From positions 1-64,000 of the forward strand of contig DEIC01000011.1 of NCBI GenBank assembly GCA_002352285.1: DNA of 64,000 bases, read 5' to 3'. The notes under the pieces are model-generated. The model was given only the letters and a program-made list of their open reading frames with translations. It was not told the DNA's origin and made no database searches. A program made the position numbers and the translations under genes. This DNA is from Alphaproteobacteria bacterium UBA2784 (GTDB lineage Bacteria > Pseudomonadota > Alphaproteobacteria > Micropepsales > Micropepsaceae). Below, in pieces: positions 44,065-53,191 of the stretch (the first letter of the stretch is position 1; each line of letters opens with the position of its first letter).

Positions 44065-44889
44065 ATGACCCTGCTTGCCCCGCTCTCGTTCATCATCCTT
44101 CTGGCCGCCGACACGACGGCTGCCAATCCGTGCGCCACAGGCTGGAGCGCGTGGGAGCGCGGCGATGGCCGCACCGCCCTGCCGCTGCTTGAGGAATGCA
44201 TGGCAAGCGTGCCCATGCCGCGCAACGTGGCGGTCGAGATCAACAATGCCATCGGCGCCATCCGCTTTGGCAATCGCGACTATCCGGGCGCAGTTGAGGC
44301 CTACACCGCCTCACTGGCGCTTCAACCTGCGCAGGCTGAAATCCTGACGTCACGCGGCGATGCCCATGCGCGTCAAAAGGCGATGGATGCGGCATTGGCT
44401 GATTACAATGCGGCGCTGGCGCTCGAGCCGCAAAACCCGCGCGCACTCTTTTCCCGCGCCGGGCTCTATCTGGAAACAGAGCGCGTGCCGCTTGCGCTCG
44501 CCGATATCGAAGCGGCCGGGCCGCAAATGGGTGATGACCCGATGCTCCATGTCACGCGCGGCATTCTCTTCCAGCGCGCCGGTGACAACAAGAAGGCCGT
44601 GCGTGATTTTTCCCGCGCGCTCGAACTTTCGCCAGACTATCCACCCGCGCTTTCAGGACGTTCGGTCTCCTATGCCAATCAGGGCGAGGTGGATGAGGCG
44701 ATCGCGGATGCCAGCCGCCTGATCGCGCTGTTGCCCGATGACGCGCGCGGCTATGCAGCTCTTGGCTTTGCCATGGAGCGCGACGGCGAAAGCCGCAAGG
44801 CACGCGAGAACTATGAGCGCGCCCTTGTCATTGATCCGGGCAATCCGCTGGCGCGCTCCGGCCTGCGCCGCCTTGACGGCGAAGACTGA
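44065..44889 (+). CDS. Secreted TPR-repeat protein
   Basis: The 274-residue precursor starts with a short signal segment (LLAPLSFIILLAADTTA). It contains five to six TPR units (from residue 55: NAIGAIRFGNRDYPGAVEAYTASLALQP, then similar 34-residue repeats ending in LSPDYPP, IALLPDD and LVIDPGN). TPR proteins are scaffolds for complex assembly. The leading Cys in AANPCATGW and later Cys may form a disulfide in the periplasm. Its stop is separated by 3 bp from the convergent glutathione peroxidase stop. No partner is apparent. Confidence 0.82.
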   Translation: MTLLAPLSFIILLAADTTAANPCATGWSAWERGDGRTALPLLEECMASVPMPRNVAVEINNAIGAIRFGNRDYPGAVEAYTASLALQPAQAEILTSRGDAHARQKAMDAALADYNAALALEPQNPRALFSRAGLYLETERVPLALADIEAAGPQMGDDPMLHVTRGILFQRAGDNKKAVRDFSRALELSPDYPPALSGRSVSYANQGEVDEAIADASRLIALLPDDARGYAALGFAMERDGESRKARENYERALVIDPGNPLARSGLRRLDGED

Positions 44890-44892
44890 AAC

Positions 44893-45372
44893 CTATTTCA
44901 GCGCCGCATCAATCGCGGCACCCAGGGCCGGATCATGGGGCTCCATGCGGCTGCCGAATGTGCCCAGAAGCGCACCGTCTTTGCCGATCAGATATTTGTG
45001 GAAGTTCCAGCGCGGTGCGGCCGCCTCGCCCAGCGCGCCCGCAATCCATTTGTAGAGCGGATGCGCCTCTGCCCCGATGACATGGTTCTTGGTGGTCAGC
45101 GGAAAATCAACGCCGTAACGCACTTCGCAGAATTCGACGACCTTTTCTTCGGACAGCGGTTCCTGCGCGCCGAAATCGTTCGACGGCACGCCCAGCACCA
45201 CAAGCCCGTTGTCGCGCCGTGCCGCCCACAATTCCTGCAACCCCTTGAACTGCGGGGTCAGACCGCAGGCGCTGGCGGTGTTGACGACCAGCACCGCCTT
45301 GCCCTTGAACTTTGAAAGGGGCAGGGGCCCGCCCTCAATGGCCGTAAACGAGAAATCATGGGCATTGGTCAT
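44893..45372 (-). CDS. Glutathione peroxidase family protein (cysteine type)
   Basis: This 159-residue protein reduces hydroperoxides using a peroxidatic Cys in NTASACGLTPQF in place of selenocysteine. Other family features are QFKGLQELW with the Gln, PSNDFGAQEP and WNFHKYLIG with the catalytic Trp and Asn. The lack of a selenocysteine and the short subunit fit the bacterial BsaA/YfkH-like group, usually reduced by thioredoxin. The ATG at 45372 begins the domain. It protects against lipid or hydrogen peroxide and complements Dps in the oxidative-stress set. Confidence 0.9.
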   Translation of the reverse strand: MTNAHDFSFTAIEGGPLPLSKFKGKAVLVVNTASACGLTPQFKGLQELWAARRDNGLVVLGVPSNDFGAQEPLSEEKVVEFCEVRYGVDFPLTTKNHVIGAEAHPLYKWIAGALGEAAAPRWNFHKYLIGKDGALLGTFGSRMEPHDPALGAAIDAALK

Positions 45373-45468
45373 GGGCGGTTCTCCCGGGTTAAGCACCGTT
45401 TAAGGTTAACCGGTTGTCAATAACTGGCAAAGCACCATGGGGCAAAGGGGCAAATCGGCCCCCATCCC

Positions 45469-46791
45469 ATGGGTCAAGTCATGTCAGACAACACCGTCAC
45501 CGACATTCTTGTCAGCTCGTCATCGGCAATGGTCGCGATCGGCCTTGCCCTCATCCTCAATCAGGCGGGCGGCCTTGATGCGGCGCTCAGCGTGATTGCG
45601 GGCATCGTGATCTTTCTTGCGGCCGCTCAGGCCCACGCCATGGCGATCCGCCTGCGCGAACGCCGTCTCATCGAGGAAGAGTTGCTCGACCTGCGCCAGG
45701 AGAATGAGCGTCTGGCCGGTGAACTCCTTTCGACCTCAAAGCGCGTGACCAGCATGGTGGAGGGTCTTGAATCCCGCACCACCGCGCGCTCACAGAAGGT
45801 CGTCAGCGAAGTGAAAATTCTTGAGACGCTGATCCGCCAGTTTGCCGATCAGGTTGTCTCGCGCGTCAAGCAGGTGGAGCAGGGCCAGCATGCCCGCGTG
45901 CAAGGCGGCGGCGACGCCCGCACGCTGCAACAGCATTTGCATGACGGTCTGGAACGGGGCGCCCTTTCGGCACAGCCCGGCCTCAAGACGATTGATGATC
46001 CGCGGCTTCTCTCCCTCATCCAGTCATCGCTGGTTGAAAACCGCGTGGACCTGCATCTGCAGCCCGTCGTCACGCTGCCTCAGCGCAAGCTGCGCTTTTA
46101 TGAGGGCCTGACGCGCCTGCGCACGTCGGATGGCAAGCTCATCATGCCCTCGCAATATCTGCGCGTTGCAGAGCCTGCCGGCCTCATGTCCACCATTGAT
46201 AATCTGCTGCTTTTCCGCTGTGTGCAGATCATGCAGCGCCTTGCCCAGAAGTCGAGCGACACGGGCGTCTTCTGCAACATCTCCGCGCACTCGCTGAAGG
46301 ATCAGTCCTTCTTCCCGCAATTCATCGAGTTCATGAAGCATCACCGGGAACTGTCGGGCCAGCTGATTTTCGAGTTCTCGCAAGGAACGCTCGACGCCAT
46401 CGGCCCGGCAGAGGAGGCAAGCCTCCACTTCCTCGCCGATCTTGGCTTCTCGTTCTCGCTCGATCACGTCACCCGGCTTGATCTGGATGTGCGGCGCCTG
46501 CGCCTGCTTGGCTTCCGTCATGTGAAAGTGCCCGCAAGCCTGCTGCTCGATGCCAATGCCAAGGCGGCAAGCAAGCTCGACCGCAACGATCTGCGCCTGC
46601 TTCTGGAACGCAACGGCATCAACCTGATCGCCGAGCGCATCGAGACCGAGCGTCAGGTGGTGGACATTCTCGACATGGGCATCGTGTTTGGGCAGGGCTA
46701 TCTGTTCGGTGAACCGCGCCCCCTGCGCGAGGGCGTGGTCGATGGCGCCGCCGACACCGCCCCGCTGCCGCTCAAACGCGCGGTGGCGTGA
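45469..46791 (+). CDS. TipF-like membrane EAL protein (degenerate c-di-GMP phosphodiesterase domain)
   Basis: This 440-residue protein has two N-terminal membrane helices (about residues 15-58), a long coiled coil (60-130) and a C-terminal EAL domain. The same architecture is known for TipF, the c-di-GMP receptor needed to position the flagellum in Caulobacter. The EAL motif is EGL (FYEGLTRLR), Asn is kept (CNIS), and the second Asp of the DDFG loop is replaced by His (SLDHVTRLD). The Glu of IAERIETE and Gln of GQGYLFG remain. Loop 6 is degenerate, so binding without hydrolysis is likely. No flagellar genes are in the window. Confidence 0.85.
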   Translation: MGQVMSDNTVTDILVSSSSAMVAIGLALILNQAGGLDAALSVIAGIVIFLAAAQAHAMAIRLRERRLIEEELLDLRQENERLAGELLSTSKRVTSMVEGLESRTTARSQKVVSEVKILETLIRQFADQVVSRVKQVEQGQHARVQGGGDARTLQQHLHDGLERGALSAQPGLKTIDDPRLLSLIQSSLVENRVDLHLQPVVTLPQRKLRFYEGLTRLRTSDGKLIMPSQYLRVAEPAGLMSTIDNLLLFRCVQIMQRLAQKSSDTGVFCNISAHSLKDQSFFPQFIEFMKHHRELSGQLIFEFSQGTLDAIGPAEEASLHFLADLGFSFSLDHVTRLDLDVRRLRLLGFRHVKVPASLLLDANAKAASKLDRNDLRLLLERNGINLIAERIETERQVVDILDMGIVFGQGYLFGEPRPLREGVVDGAADTAPLPLKRAVA

Positions 46792-46804
46792 GGATGCCGC
46801 TTCC

Positions 46805-46978
46805 GCCTCCCCCGAATTGGGGGTGAGCGGAGCGCAAGGATTTGCGCCGTTCGGGCAAATCGGTGGGGGGCACCATCGATAGACTCAATACAGCTTCCCG
46901 CAACCCCACCGGACTCGCTGTCGCGGCGCTCCAGCAAGTCCCTTGCGCTCGGCTCACCCCTTTAAGAAAAGGGGAGGC
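46805..46978. repeat. Composite palindromic repeat, family A, copy 3
   Basis: Outer GCCTCCCC/GGGGAGGC arms are present, with a core GGTGGGGGGCACCAT...CCCGCAACCCCACCGG as in copy 2. Two extra palindromic modules appear: GATTTGCGCC...GGGCAAATC on the left and GCTGTCGCGGCGC on the right. It starts 13 bp behind the TipF-like stop. Confidence 0.8.
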
Positions 46979-47056
46979 CCAAGAGTAAGAGATGACAATT
47001 GCGGACACCGCATTTCAATTTGACACCTGCGCCGCACCATGCGACCCGCCTGTCGC

Positions 47057-47923
47057 ATGACTGAATTGCTGCTATCCCTCTCTCGCCTCGCCCCGCGCTT
47101 TGACGCCGTCATCTGCGATGTCTGGGGCGTCATCCACAATGGCAAGACGCCCTATCTCAAGGCCGCCGAGGCCCTGAAGGAATTTCGAGACACGCACGGG
47201 CCGGTGCTGCTGCTTTCCAATGCGCCACGCCCCGCTGATGATGTGGCGCGCCATCTCGCGGGCATGGGCGTGCCAAAAGACGCCTTCGACATGATCCTCA
47301 CTTCGGGCGATGCCACGGTGAGCGAACTGACCGAGCGAACGAAAAGGGGCGCTCTCAAGATCTTTCACATCGGGCCCGAACGCGATCATGGCCTCTTCAA
47401 ACACGCGGCCATCATTCTGACGCGCGCAGAGGAGGCCAATCTGTGCGTCTGTTCCGGCCTCTTTGATGATGAGAATGAAACGCCGGAAGATTACCGCGAC
47501 ACGCTTGCGCTTCTGAAAGCGCACGACATCGAAATGATCTGCGCCAACCCCGACCACAAGGTCGAACGCGGCGAGAAGCTCATCTTCTGTGCGGGCGCGA
47601 TTGCCCATGCTTATGAGCAGATTGGCGGCAAGGTGCTCTGGCTGGGCAAGCCGCATGCCCCTGTCTATCAGCGCGCGCTCGCCATGCTGGCGGCAAAGGC
47701 GGGCCATGCGCTTGCGCCTGCGCGCGTGCTTGCCATCGGCGATGCACTGGCCACCGACATTACGGGCGCCAACCGCATGGGTCTGGGCGCACTCCTGATT
47801 ACGGGTGGCATCCATGCGGAACAATTTGGCGGCCACGCGCTCGAACCCGATGCCGCAACGGTCGCCCGCGCATTGGCCGAGCATGGCCTGCGCGTTGACG
47901 GCATGATGCCAAGATTGGTGTGA
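47057..47923 (+). CDS. HAD-IIA hydrolase (TIGR01459 family)
   Basis: This 288-residue HAD phosphatase shows DVWGVIHNGKTPYL with the nucleophile Asp and the shift to VWG typical of TIGR01459, LSNAPRPADDV, IGKPH-like LGKPHAPVYQRAL and GDALATDITGANRMGLGALLITGG for magnesium binding. The family is alphaproteobacterial and conserved near ribF and ileS, as here, but its substrate is not established. The ATG at 47057 (MTELLLSL) is preferred over one six codons upstream. Repeat B5 starts 14 bp behind the stop. Confidence 0.9.
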   Translation: MTELLLSLSRLAPRFDAVICDVWGVIHNGKTPYLKAAEALKEFRDTHGPVLLLSNAPRPADDVARHLAGMGVPKDAFDMILTSGDATVSELTERTKRGALKIFHIGPERDHGLFKHAAIILTRAEEANLCVCSGLFDDENETPEDYRDTLALLKAHDIEMICANPDHKVERGEKLIFCAGAIAHAYEQIGGKVLWLGKPHAPVYQRALAMLAAKAGHALAPARVLAIGDALATDITGANRMGLGALLITGGIHAEQFGGHALEPDAATVARALAEHGLRVDGMMPRLV

Positions 47924-47937
47924 GGAAGAGCGTCTCA

Positions 47938-48075
47938 ACCTCCTCCGCGTGGGACACGCGGGGGAGGTCGGATCGCACTTGCGATCCGGGTGGGGGCAAC
48001 TCTTCTCGCCGCTATCCCCCACCCGCGATGCAAGCGCATCGCTGGCCTCCCCCGCAACAAGTTGCGGGCGGAGGC
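47938..48075. repeat. Composite palindromic repeat, family B, copy 5 (inverted orientation)
   Basis: ACCTCCTCCGC starts the element and GCGGGCGGAGGC ends it. The left inner stem is GGATCGCACTTGCGATCC and the right inner stem is GCGATGCAAGCGCATCGC, in the order opposite to copies 2-4. The halves are joined by GGGTGGGGG and CCCCCACCC. Confidence 0.88.
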
Positions 48076-48159
48076 GAAAGAAGAAGCGAGCCCCCCGCCT
48101 TGCGTCATGCGCAGCGCCTCTGTCTAATGCGCCACCATTCCCATCAGGCGGCGCCATCC

Positions 48160-48573
48160 ATGTCTTTGACCATCGACAAGATCTCTATCGGCCTTTCGGC
48201 TTCGTACGAACGCACCATCACCGAGAAGGACATCGCACTTTTTGGCGAAGTCTCGGGTGACATGAACCCGGTGCATTTCGATGAAGCCTATGCCGCCACC
48301 ACCATGTTCAAGACGCGCATCGCGCATGGCATGCTGTCGGCTGGTTTCTTTTCGACCATCCTCGGCACCAAGCTGCCTGGCCCCGGCGCGATCTATCTGG
48401 GCCAGACCTTGCGCTTCAAGGCGCCGGTCAAGATCGGCGATCATGTGGTCGCCACCTGCACGGTCACGAAGACCTGGCCGGAAAAGCGCCGCGCCGAACT
48501 TTCCTGCGTCGCCAAAGTCGGTGACAATGTGGTGATCGAGGGTGAGGCGCTGGTGATGGCGCCCGCCGCCTAG
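48160..48573 (+). CDS. MaoC-like (R)-specific enoyl-CoA hydratase
   Basis: This 137-residue hot-dog-fold protein has the MaoC hydratase motif SGDMNPVHFDEAYA, with the catalytic Asp and His, and RIAHGMLSAGFFSTILGTKLPGPG. (R)-specific hydratases of this type (PhaJ) link beta-oxidation to (R)-3-hydroxyacyl-CoA for polyhydroxyalkanoate synthesis. That fits the phasin gene at the window start, but the substrate is inferred. The ATG at 48160 begins the domain. It is 8 bp from ribF and probably cotranscribed with it. Confidence 0.88.
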   Translation: MSLTIDKISIGLSASYERTITEKDIALFGEVSGDMNPVHFDEAYAATTMFKTRIAHGMLSAGFFSTILGTKLPGPGAIYLGQTLRFKAPVKIGDHVVATCTVTKTWPEKRRAELSCVAKVGDNVVIEGEALVMAPAA

Positions 48574-48581
48574 ATCAATTC

Positions 48582-49541
48582 ATGCTGATTTTCCGCCGCC
48601 CAGGAACGCTTGGCCCAGCTCATCGCGGGGCGGTGGTGGCGCTTGGCAATTTCGATGGCGTCCATCGCGGCCATCAGGCGCTGCTGGCAGAGACCTGCGC
48701 CGTCGCTGCGCGCGAAAAGACGAAGCCCGGCGCGATCATTTTTGAGCCGCACCCGCAGCGTTTCTTCAGGCGCGATGCGCCGCCCTTCCGCCTCACGCCC
48801 TTCCGGCCCAAGACGCATTTGATCGCGGCAAGCGGGATCAGGCTTCTGTTCGCATTGCCGTTTGATGCGGCGATGGCGGCAACCAGCGCCGAACACTTTG
48901 TTGAGCACATTCTCGTGCGCGATCTGGGCGTACGCCATGTGCTGACGGGCGCTGATTTCCTGTTCGGAAAAGATCGCGGCGGCAATGTTGCCCTTCTGCG
49001 CGCCATGGGTGAGCGGCTTGGCTTTGCCGTCACGACCTTTGGCACGGTTGCCTCACCTGCGGGCGCAAAAATTTCCTCAACCCTCATCCGCAATGCGCTG
49101 CGCGAAGGGCGCATGGATGATGCAGGCTGGGCGCTGGGCCATTACTGGACGGTCGAGGGCCGCGTACAGCCGGGCGACAGGCGCGGCCGCACCATCGGAT
49201 TCCCAACCGCCAATGTCTCCCTCAAGGATTACATCGAACCGGCCTTGGGCGTTTATGCCGTGCGCGTGACATTGGGCGAGGGTGGCTCTGCGCGCACCTA
49301 TGACGGCGTTGCCAATTTTGGCCGCCGCCCGACCTTCGACAATAAGGATGTGCTGCTGGAGGTGCACCTGTTCGATTATGCGGGTGATCTTTATGGCCAG
49401 CACATCGCGGTGTCGTTCATTGCCCGCCTGCGTGCCGAACAGAAATTTGCGGGCCTTGATGCCTTGAAGGCCCAGATTGCCCGCGATGCAGCAACCGCCC
49501 GCGAAATCCTGGCGCGGGCGCCCGCCAAACCACCCATTTGA
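48582..49541 (+). CDS. ribF: Bifunctional riboflavin kinase/FAD synthetase
   Basis: This 319-residue enzyme converts riboflavin to FMN and then FAD. The N-terminal nucleotidyltransferase domain has VVALGNFDGVHRGHQALL, the family GADFLFGKDRGG and STLIRNALREG. The C-terminal kinase domain begins at about residue 185 with RGRTIGFPTANVSL. It forms the start of a run with ileS and lspA that is conserved in many proteobacteria. No FMN riboswitch is seen in the 8-bp gap to the upstream gene. Confidence 0.96.
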   Translation: MLIFRRPGTLGPAHRGAVVALGNFDGVHRGHQALLAETCAVAAREKTKPGAIIFEPHPQRFFRRDAPPFRLTPFRPKTHLIAASGIRLLFALPFDAAMAATSAEHFVEHILVRDLGVRHVLTGADFLFGKDRGGNVALLRAMGERLGFAVTTFGTVASPAGAKISSTLIRNALREGRMDDAGWALGHYWTVEGRVQPGDRRGRTIGFPTANVSLKDYIEPALGVYAVRVTLGEGGSARTYDGVANFGRRPTFDNKDVLLEVHLFDYAGDLYGQHIAVSFIARLRAEQKFAGLDALKAQIARDAATAREILARAPAKPPI

Positions 49542-49633
49542 ACGCAACTTTCCCCTGACATTTGCAGCCAAACCGGCTAGACATGCCGCCGTCCGCCGGA
49601 CTGCGTCTGGCCCCAGATCAGGGTCTCTGCCAC

Positions 49634-52576
49634 ATGACTACGCCCGAAAGCCCCAAGGGGGCAGGGCGCGCGCCAGAAGGCGCCGCCAAACCTGAATCCA
49701 AGAGCGCCTACAAGGATACCGTGTTCCTGCCGAACACGCCCTTTCCCATGCGCGCAGGCTTGAACAAGTCAGAGCCCGAATGGCTCGCCCGCTGGAAAAA
49801 GATCGGGCTCTATCAGCGCCAGCGCGAACAGGCCAAGGGCCGCAGGAAATTCATTTTCCATGATGGCCCGCCATACGCGAACGCCAACATCCATCTCGGC
49901 ACGGCCTTCAACAAGACGCTGAAGGATTTCGTTGCGCGCAGCCGCCAGATGATGGGCTTTGATACGCCCTATGTGCATGGCTGGGACTGCCACGGCCTTC
50001 CCATCGAATGGAAGATCGAGGAGCAATACCGCGCCAAGGGCCAGAACAAGGATGCTGTGCCCCTCGTTGAGTTCCGCGCCGAGTGTCGAGCCTTTGCCGC
50101 GCACTGGATGGAAGTGCAGAAGTCGGAATTCATCCGCATCGGCTGCAATGGCGACTGGGATCATCCCTATACGACCATGCATTTTGCCGCCGAAGCGCAG
50201 ATCGTGCGCGAGCTGCAGAAATTCCTGATGAACGGACTTCTTTATCGCGGCTCAAAGCCGGTGATGTGGTCGCCGGTGGAAAAGACCGCGCTGGCCGAAG
50301 CCGAAGTTGAATATCACGACAAGAACTCGCCCCAGATCTGGGTCGCGTTCAAGGTGGTGAAGGGCCCCGCCGCCATCAGCGATGCACGCATCGTCATCTG
50401 GACGACGACACCGTGGACCATCCCCGGCAACCGCGCCATCTCCTACTCCAGCCGCATCGCCTATGGCATTTATCAGCGCGCCGACAATGGCGAGAAGCTG
50501 GTGCTCGCCGACACGCTGGCGGAAAGCGTCGCCAAGGAGATCAAGACCGAACTCAAGCGCATCGCTGATGCGCCGGACCTTGCGGGCGTCATCTGCGCCC
50601 ATCCCTTCCGTGGCGTTGCGGGCGCAGACGGCGGTTATGATTTTGATGTGCCGCTGCTGGATGGCGACCACGTGACGGATGATGCCGGCACCGGCTTTGT
50701 CCATACCGCGCCCGGCCATGGTGCGGACGACTTCGACATCTGGAAGCGCAATTTCCCGGATGCCGAAATCCCGTTCACCGTCGCCGAAGATGGCTCCTAC
50801 TACCCCCATGTGCCGCTGTTCGCCGGACTTCTGATCATGAAGCCGGATGGCAAGGATGCCGATGCCAACCGCGCGGTCATGGCGAAAATGACGGAAGTGG
50901 GTGCGCTCATTGCATCGGGCCGCTTTGTCCATTCCTATCCGCACTCCTGGCGCTCCAAGGCGCCCGTCATCTTCCGCAACACGCCGCAATGGTTTGTGGC
51001 GCTGGACAAACCCTTCGCTGCGGAAGGCGAGATTGATTACGGCCCCTCCTTGCGCGAACGGGCGCTGGCCGCGATCGACGCGACAGACTTCTATCCCGAG
51101 CGCGGCCGCAACCGTCTGCGCGCGATGGTGGAAACGCGGCCCGACTGGGTTCTGTCCCGCCAGCGCGCCTGGGGCGTGCCGCTCACCCTGTTTGTGGAGA
51201 AAGCCACCGGCAATCTCCTCAAGGATGCTGCCGTCAACAAGCGCATCGCCGATGCGGTTGAGGCGCGCGGCGCCGATGCGTGGTACACGGATGATCCGCA
51301 GACCTTCCTTGGGTCCGCCTACAAGGCGGATGATTATGAACAGGTCCGCGACATTCTCGATGTCTGGTTCGACTCCGGCTCAACCCACGCCTTTGTGCTG
51401 GAAGATCAGGTGGACGCGGCATGGACGCACATCTGGCCCGCCGATCTTTATCTCGAAGGGTCTGACCAGCATCGCGGCTGGTTCCAGGCGTCGCTGCTGG
51501 AATCCTGTGGCACGCGCGGGCGTGCGCCCTATCGCGCGGTCGTGACCCACGGCTTCATCGTCGATGGCCAGGGCCGCAAGATGTCGAAGTCGCTCGGCAA
51601 CGTGATCTCGCCGGTTGATGTGGCGAACGAGCAGGGTGCCGACATATTGCGTCTGTGGGCAGCGTCCGCCGACTACGGCATGGACCCGCCATTGGACAAG
51701 GCGATCCTGGCCAAAGTGGGCGAAAGCTACCGCAAGCTCAGGAACACGCTGCGCTATCTTCTGGGCGCGCTCGACGGCTTTGACGAAAAGGCAGAGCACG
51801 TCGCGGATGGCGATCTGCCGCCGCTGGAGCGCTACATGCGCCACCGCCTCACCGAAGTAAGTCACGAGGTGCGCGAAGGCTTTTCCGGTTACGATTTCAT
51901 CCGCGCCTATACCGCGCTCAACACCTTCATGGTGAATGACCTCTCGGCCTTCTATCTCGATATCCGGAAAGATGCGCTTTATTGCGATGAGCCCACCTCG
52001 TTGCGCCGCCGCGCGACGCGCCAGTTCATGAACGAGGCGTTCCGTGCGCTCGCTGCCTGGCTTGCGCCCATTCTGCCGTTCACGTCGGAAGAGGCGTGGC
52101 TGACCCGTTATCCGGGTGAGACCAACTCGGTGCATCTGGAGCTTTGGCCGGACTTCCCGGCTGCATGGAAGAACGAGGCGCTGGCAGCAAACTGGCAGCG
52201 CATGCGCGATCTGCGCCGCGTTGTGACAGGCGCGCTGGAACTGCGCCGCGCCGCCAAGGAGATCGGTTCCAGCCTTGAAGCCGCGCCGACGCTTTATCTG
52301 GCCCGCGCCGAAGATCGTGCGCTTCTCAATGCAGCGCTGTTGGCCGAGATTGCCATCACGTCGTCTGCATTCATTGCCGAGGGTGACGGCCCCGCCGATG
52401 CCTTCCGCCTGCCCGATGTCGCGGATGCCTCCGTCACCTTTGCCATGGCAAAGGGCATGAAGTGTGAGCGGTGCTGGAAGACGCTGGAGGACACAGGCAG
52501 CGATCCGGCATTCCCCGGCACCTGCAGGCGTTGTGCTCACGCCCTGCACCAGCGCAAGGCGCATGGCGGCGCGTGA
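49634..52576 (+). CDS. ileS: Isoleucyl-tRNA synthetase
   Basis: This 980-residue class I synthetase charges tRNA-Ile and edits valine. It contains the HIGH-type motif GPPYANANIHLGTAFNK, the editing-domain stretch TTTPWTIPGNRAI, YPHSWRSKAPVIFR, the KMSKS loop GRKMSKSLGNVISP and a C-terminal zinc site CERCWKTLED...CRRCAHAL. The ATG at 49634 (MTTPESP) is chosen; a TTG 24 codons upstream gives an unnatural extension. Its stop overlaps the lspA start (TGATG). Confidence 0.97.
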   Translation: MTTPESPKGAGRAPEGAAKPESKSAYKDTVFLPNTPFPMRAGLNKSEPEWLARWKKIGLYQRQREQAKGRRKFIFHDGPPYANANIHLGTAFNKTLKDFVARSRQMMGFDTPYVHGWDCHGLPIEWKIEEQYRAKGQNKDAVPLVEFRAECRAFAAHWMEVQKSEFIRIGCNGDWDHPYTTMHFAAEAQIVRELQKFLMNGLLYRGSKPVMWSPVEKTALAEAEVEYHDKNSPQIWVAFKVVKGPAAISDARIVIWTTTPWTIPGNRAISYSSRIAYGIYQRADNGEKLVLADTLAESVAKEIKTELKRIADAPDLAGVICAHPFRGVAGADGGYDFDVPLLDGDHVTDDAGTGFVHTAPGHGADDFDIWKRNFPDAEIPFTVAEDGSYYPHVPLFAGLLIMKPDGKDADANRAVMAKMTEVGALIASGRFVHSYPHSWRSKAPVIFRNTPQWFVALDKPFAAEGEIDYGPSLRERALAAIDATDFYPERGRNRLRAMVETRPDWVLSRQRAWGVPLTLFVEKATGNLLKDAAVNKRIADAVEARGADAWYTDDPQTFLGSAYKADDYEQVRDILDVWFDSGSTHAFVLEDQVDAAWTHIWPADLYLEGSDQHRGWFQASLLESCGTRGRAPYRAVVTHGFIVDGQGRKMSKSLGNVISPVDVANEQGADILRLWAASADYGMDPPLDKAILAKVGESYRKLRNTLRYLLGALDGFDEKAEHVADGDLPPLERYMRHRLTEVSHEVREGFSGYDFIRAYTALNTFMVNDLSAFYLDIRKDALYCDEPTSLRRRATRQFMNEAFRALAAWLAPILPFTSEEAWLTRYPGETNSVHLELWPDFPAAWKNEALAANWQRMRDLRRVVTGALELRRAAKEIGSSLEAAPTLYLARAEDRALLNAALLAEIAITSSAFIAEGDGPADAFRLPDVADASVTFAMAKGMKCERCWKTLEDTGSDPAFPGTCRRCAHALHQRKAHGGA

Positions 52577-53160
52577 TGGCAAACGCCCCTTCTGCACCGC
52601 CTTCGGCTCAGCTGACCCCGCACGGGGCATCTTTTGCGCGGCTGGGGGGAATCTGGGCGCTGGCAACCCTGATTCTTGACCAGCTGGTGAAGGCGGTCTT
52701 CCTTTATGGATACGATTTCATCTCCTGTGCCCCTTGCGCGCCGTGGCTGGAAGGCGAGAATCTGTGCCTGCCGTGTCCGCCGGTCGAGGTGACGGGCTTT
52801 CTGAATTTCGTGATGGTCTGGAACACAGGCGTGAGTTTCGGCCTGTTTGCAGCCGGAAGCCTTGCAGGCACGCTGGTGCTGGTGGGTTTTTCGGTTGGAA
52901 TGTCGGTCCTTCTGGGCGTCTGGCTCATGCGGGCCGAAAACGCGAATCTGGCGCTGGGCCTGGGGCTCGTGATCGGCGGGGCGCTGGGCAATGCGATCGA
53001 CCGGGCGATTTACGGGGCGGTTGCAGACTTTTTCCAGTTCCATGCCTTCGGCTATGACTGGTATGTATTCAACGTGGCGGATGCCGGGATCTTCTTTGGT
53101 GTTGTCTTCATCCTGCTCGACTCGCTTGGCCTTGGGCCATGGCGGACGCGCAATGAATGA
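52576..53160 (+). CDS. lspA: Lipoprotein signal peptidase with a Cys-rich periplasmic insertion
   Basis: This 194-residue aspartyl protease cleaves prolipoprotein signal peptides in the membrane. The four-helix layout, FVMVWNTGVSFGLF, Asp142 in GNAIDRAIYG and Asp169 in FNVADAGIFFG are all canonical. An unusual insertion lies between helix 1 and the NTGVSF region: C51-x-x-C54-x9-C64-x-x-C67. It is rich in Pro and Glu and could bind a metal or form two disulfides in the periplasm. The start at 52576 overlaps the ileS stop. Lipoprotein substrates include the DUF3035 protein next door. Confidence 0.93.
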   Translation: MANAPSAPPSAQLTPHGASFARLGGIWALATLILDQLVKAVFLYGYDFISCAPCAPWLEGENLCLPCPPVEVTGFLNFVMVWNTGVSFGLFAAGSLAGTLVLVGFSVGMSVLLGVWLMRAENANLALGLGLVIGGALGNAIDRAIYGAVADFFQFHAFGYDWYVFNVADAGIFFGVVFILLDSLGLGPWRTRNE

Positions 53161-53191
53161 TGCGGAGCCGGACAGAAAACGAGGAACGAAC

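Noticed and set aside
47072..48157. A 361-codon minus-strand frame through the HAD gene and repeat B5
   Set aside because: It runs through a palindromic repeat and antisense to a clear HAD hydrolase; no protein features.
48574..48581. FMN riboswitch before ribF
   Set aside because: Only 8 bp separate ribF from the MaoC gene, with no room for the conserved aptamer.
49542..49633. T-box or leader attenuator before ileS
   Set aside because: The 92-bp gap contains no T-box motif and no terminator hairpin; T-boxes are essentially Gram-positive.
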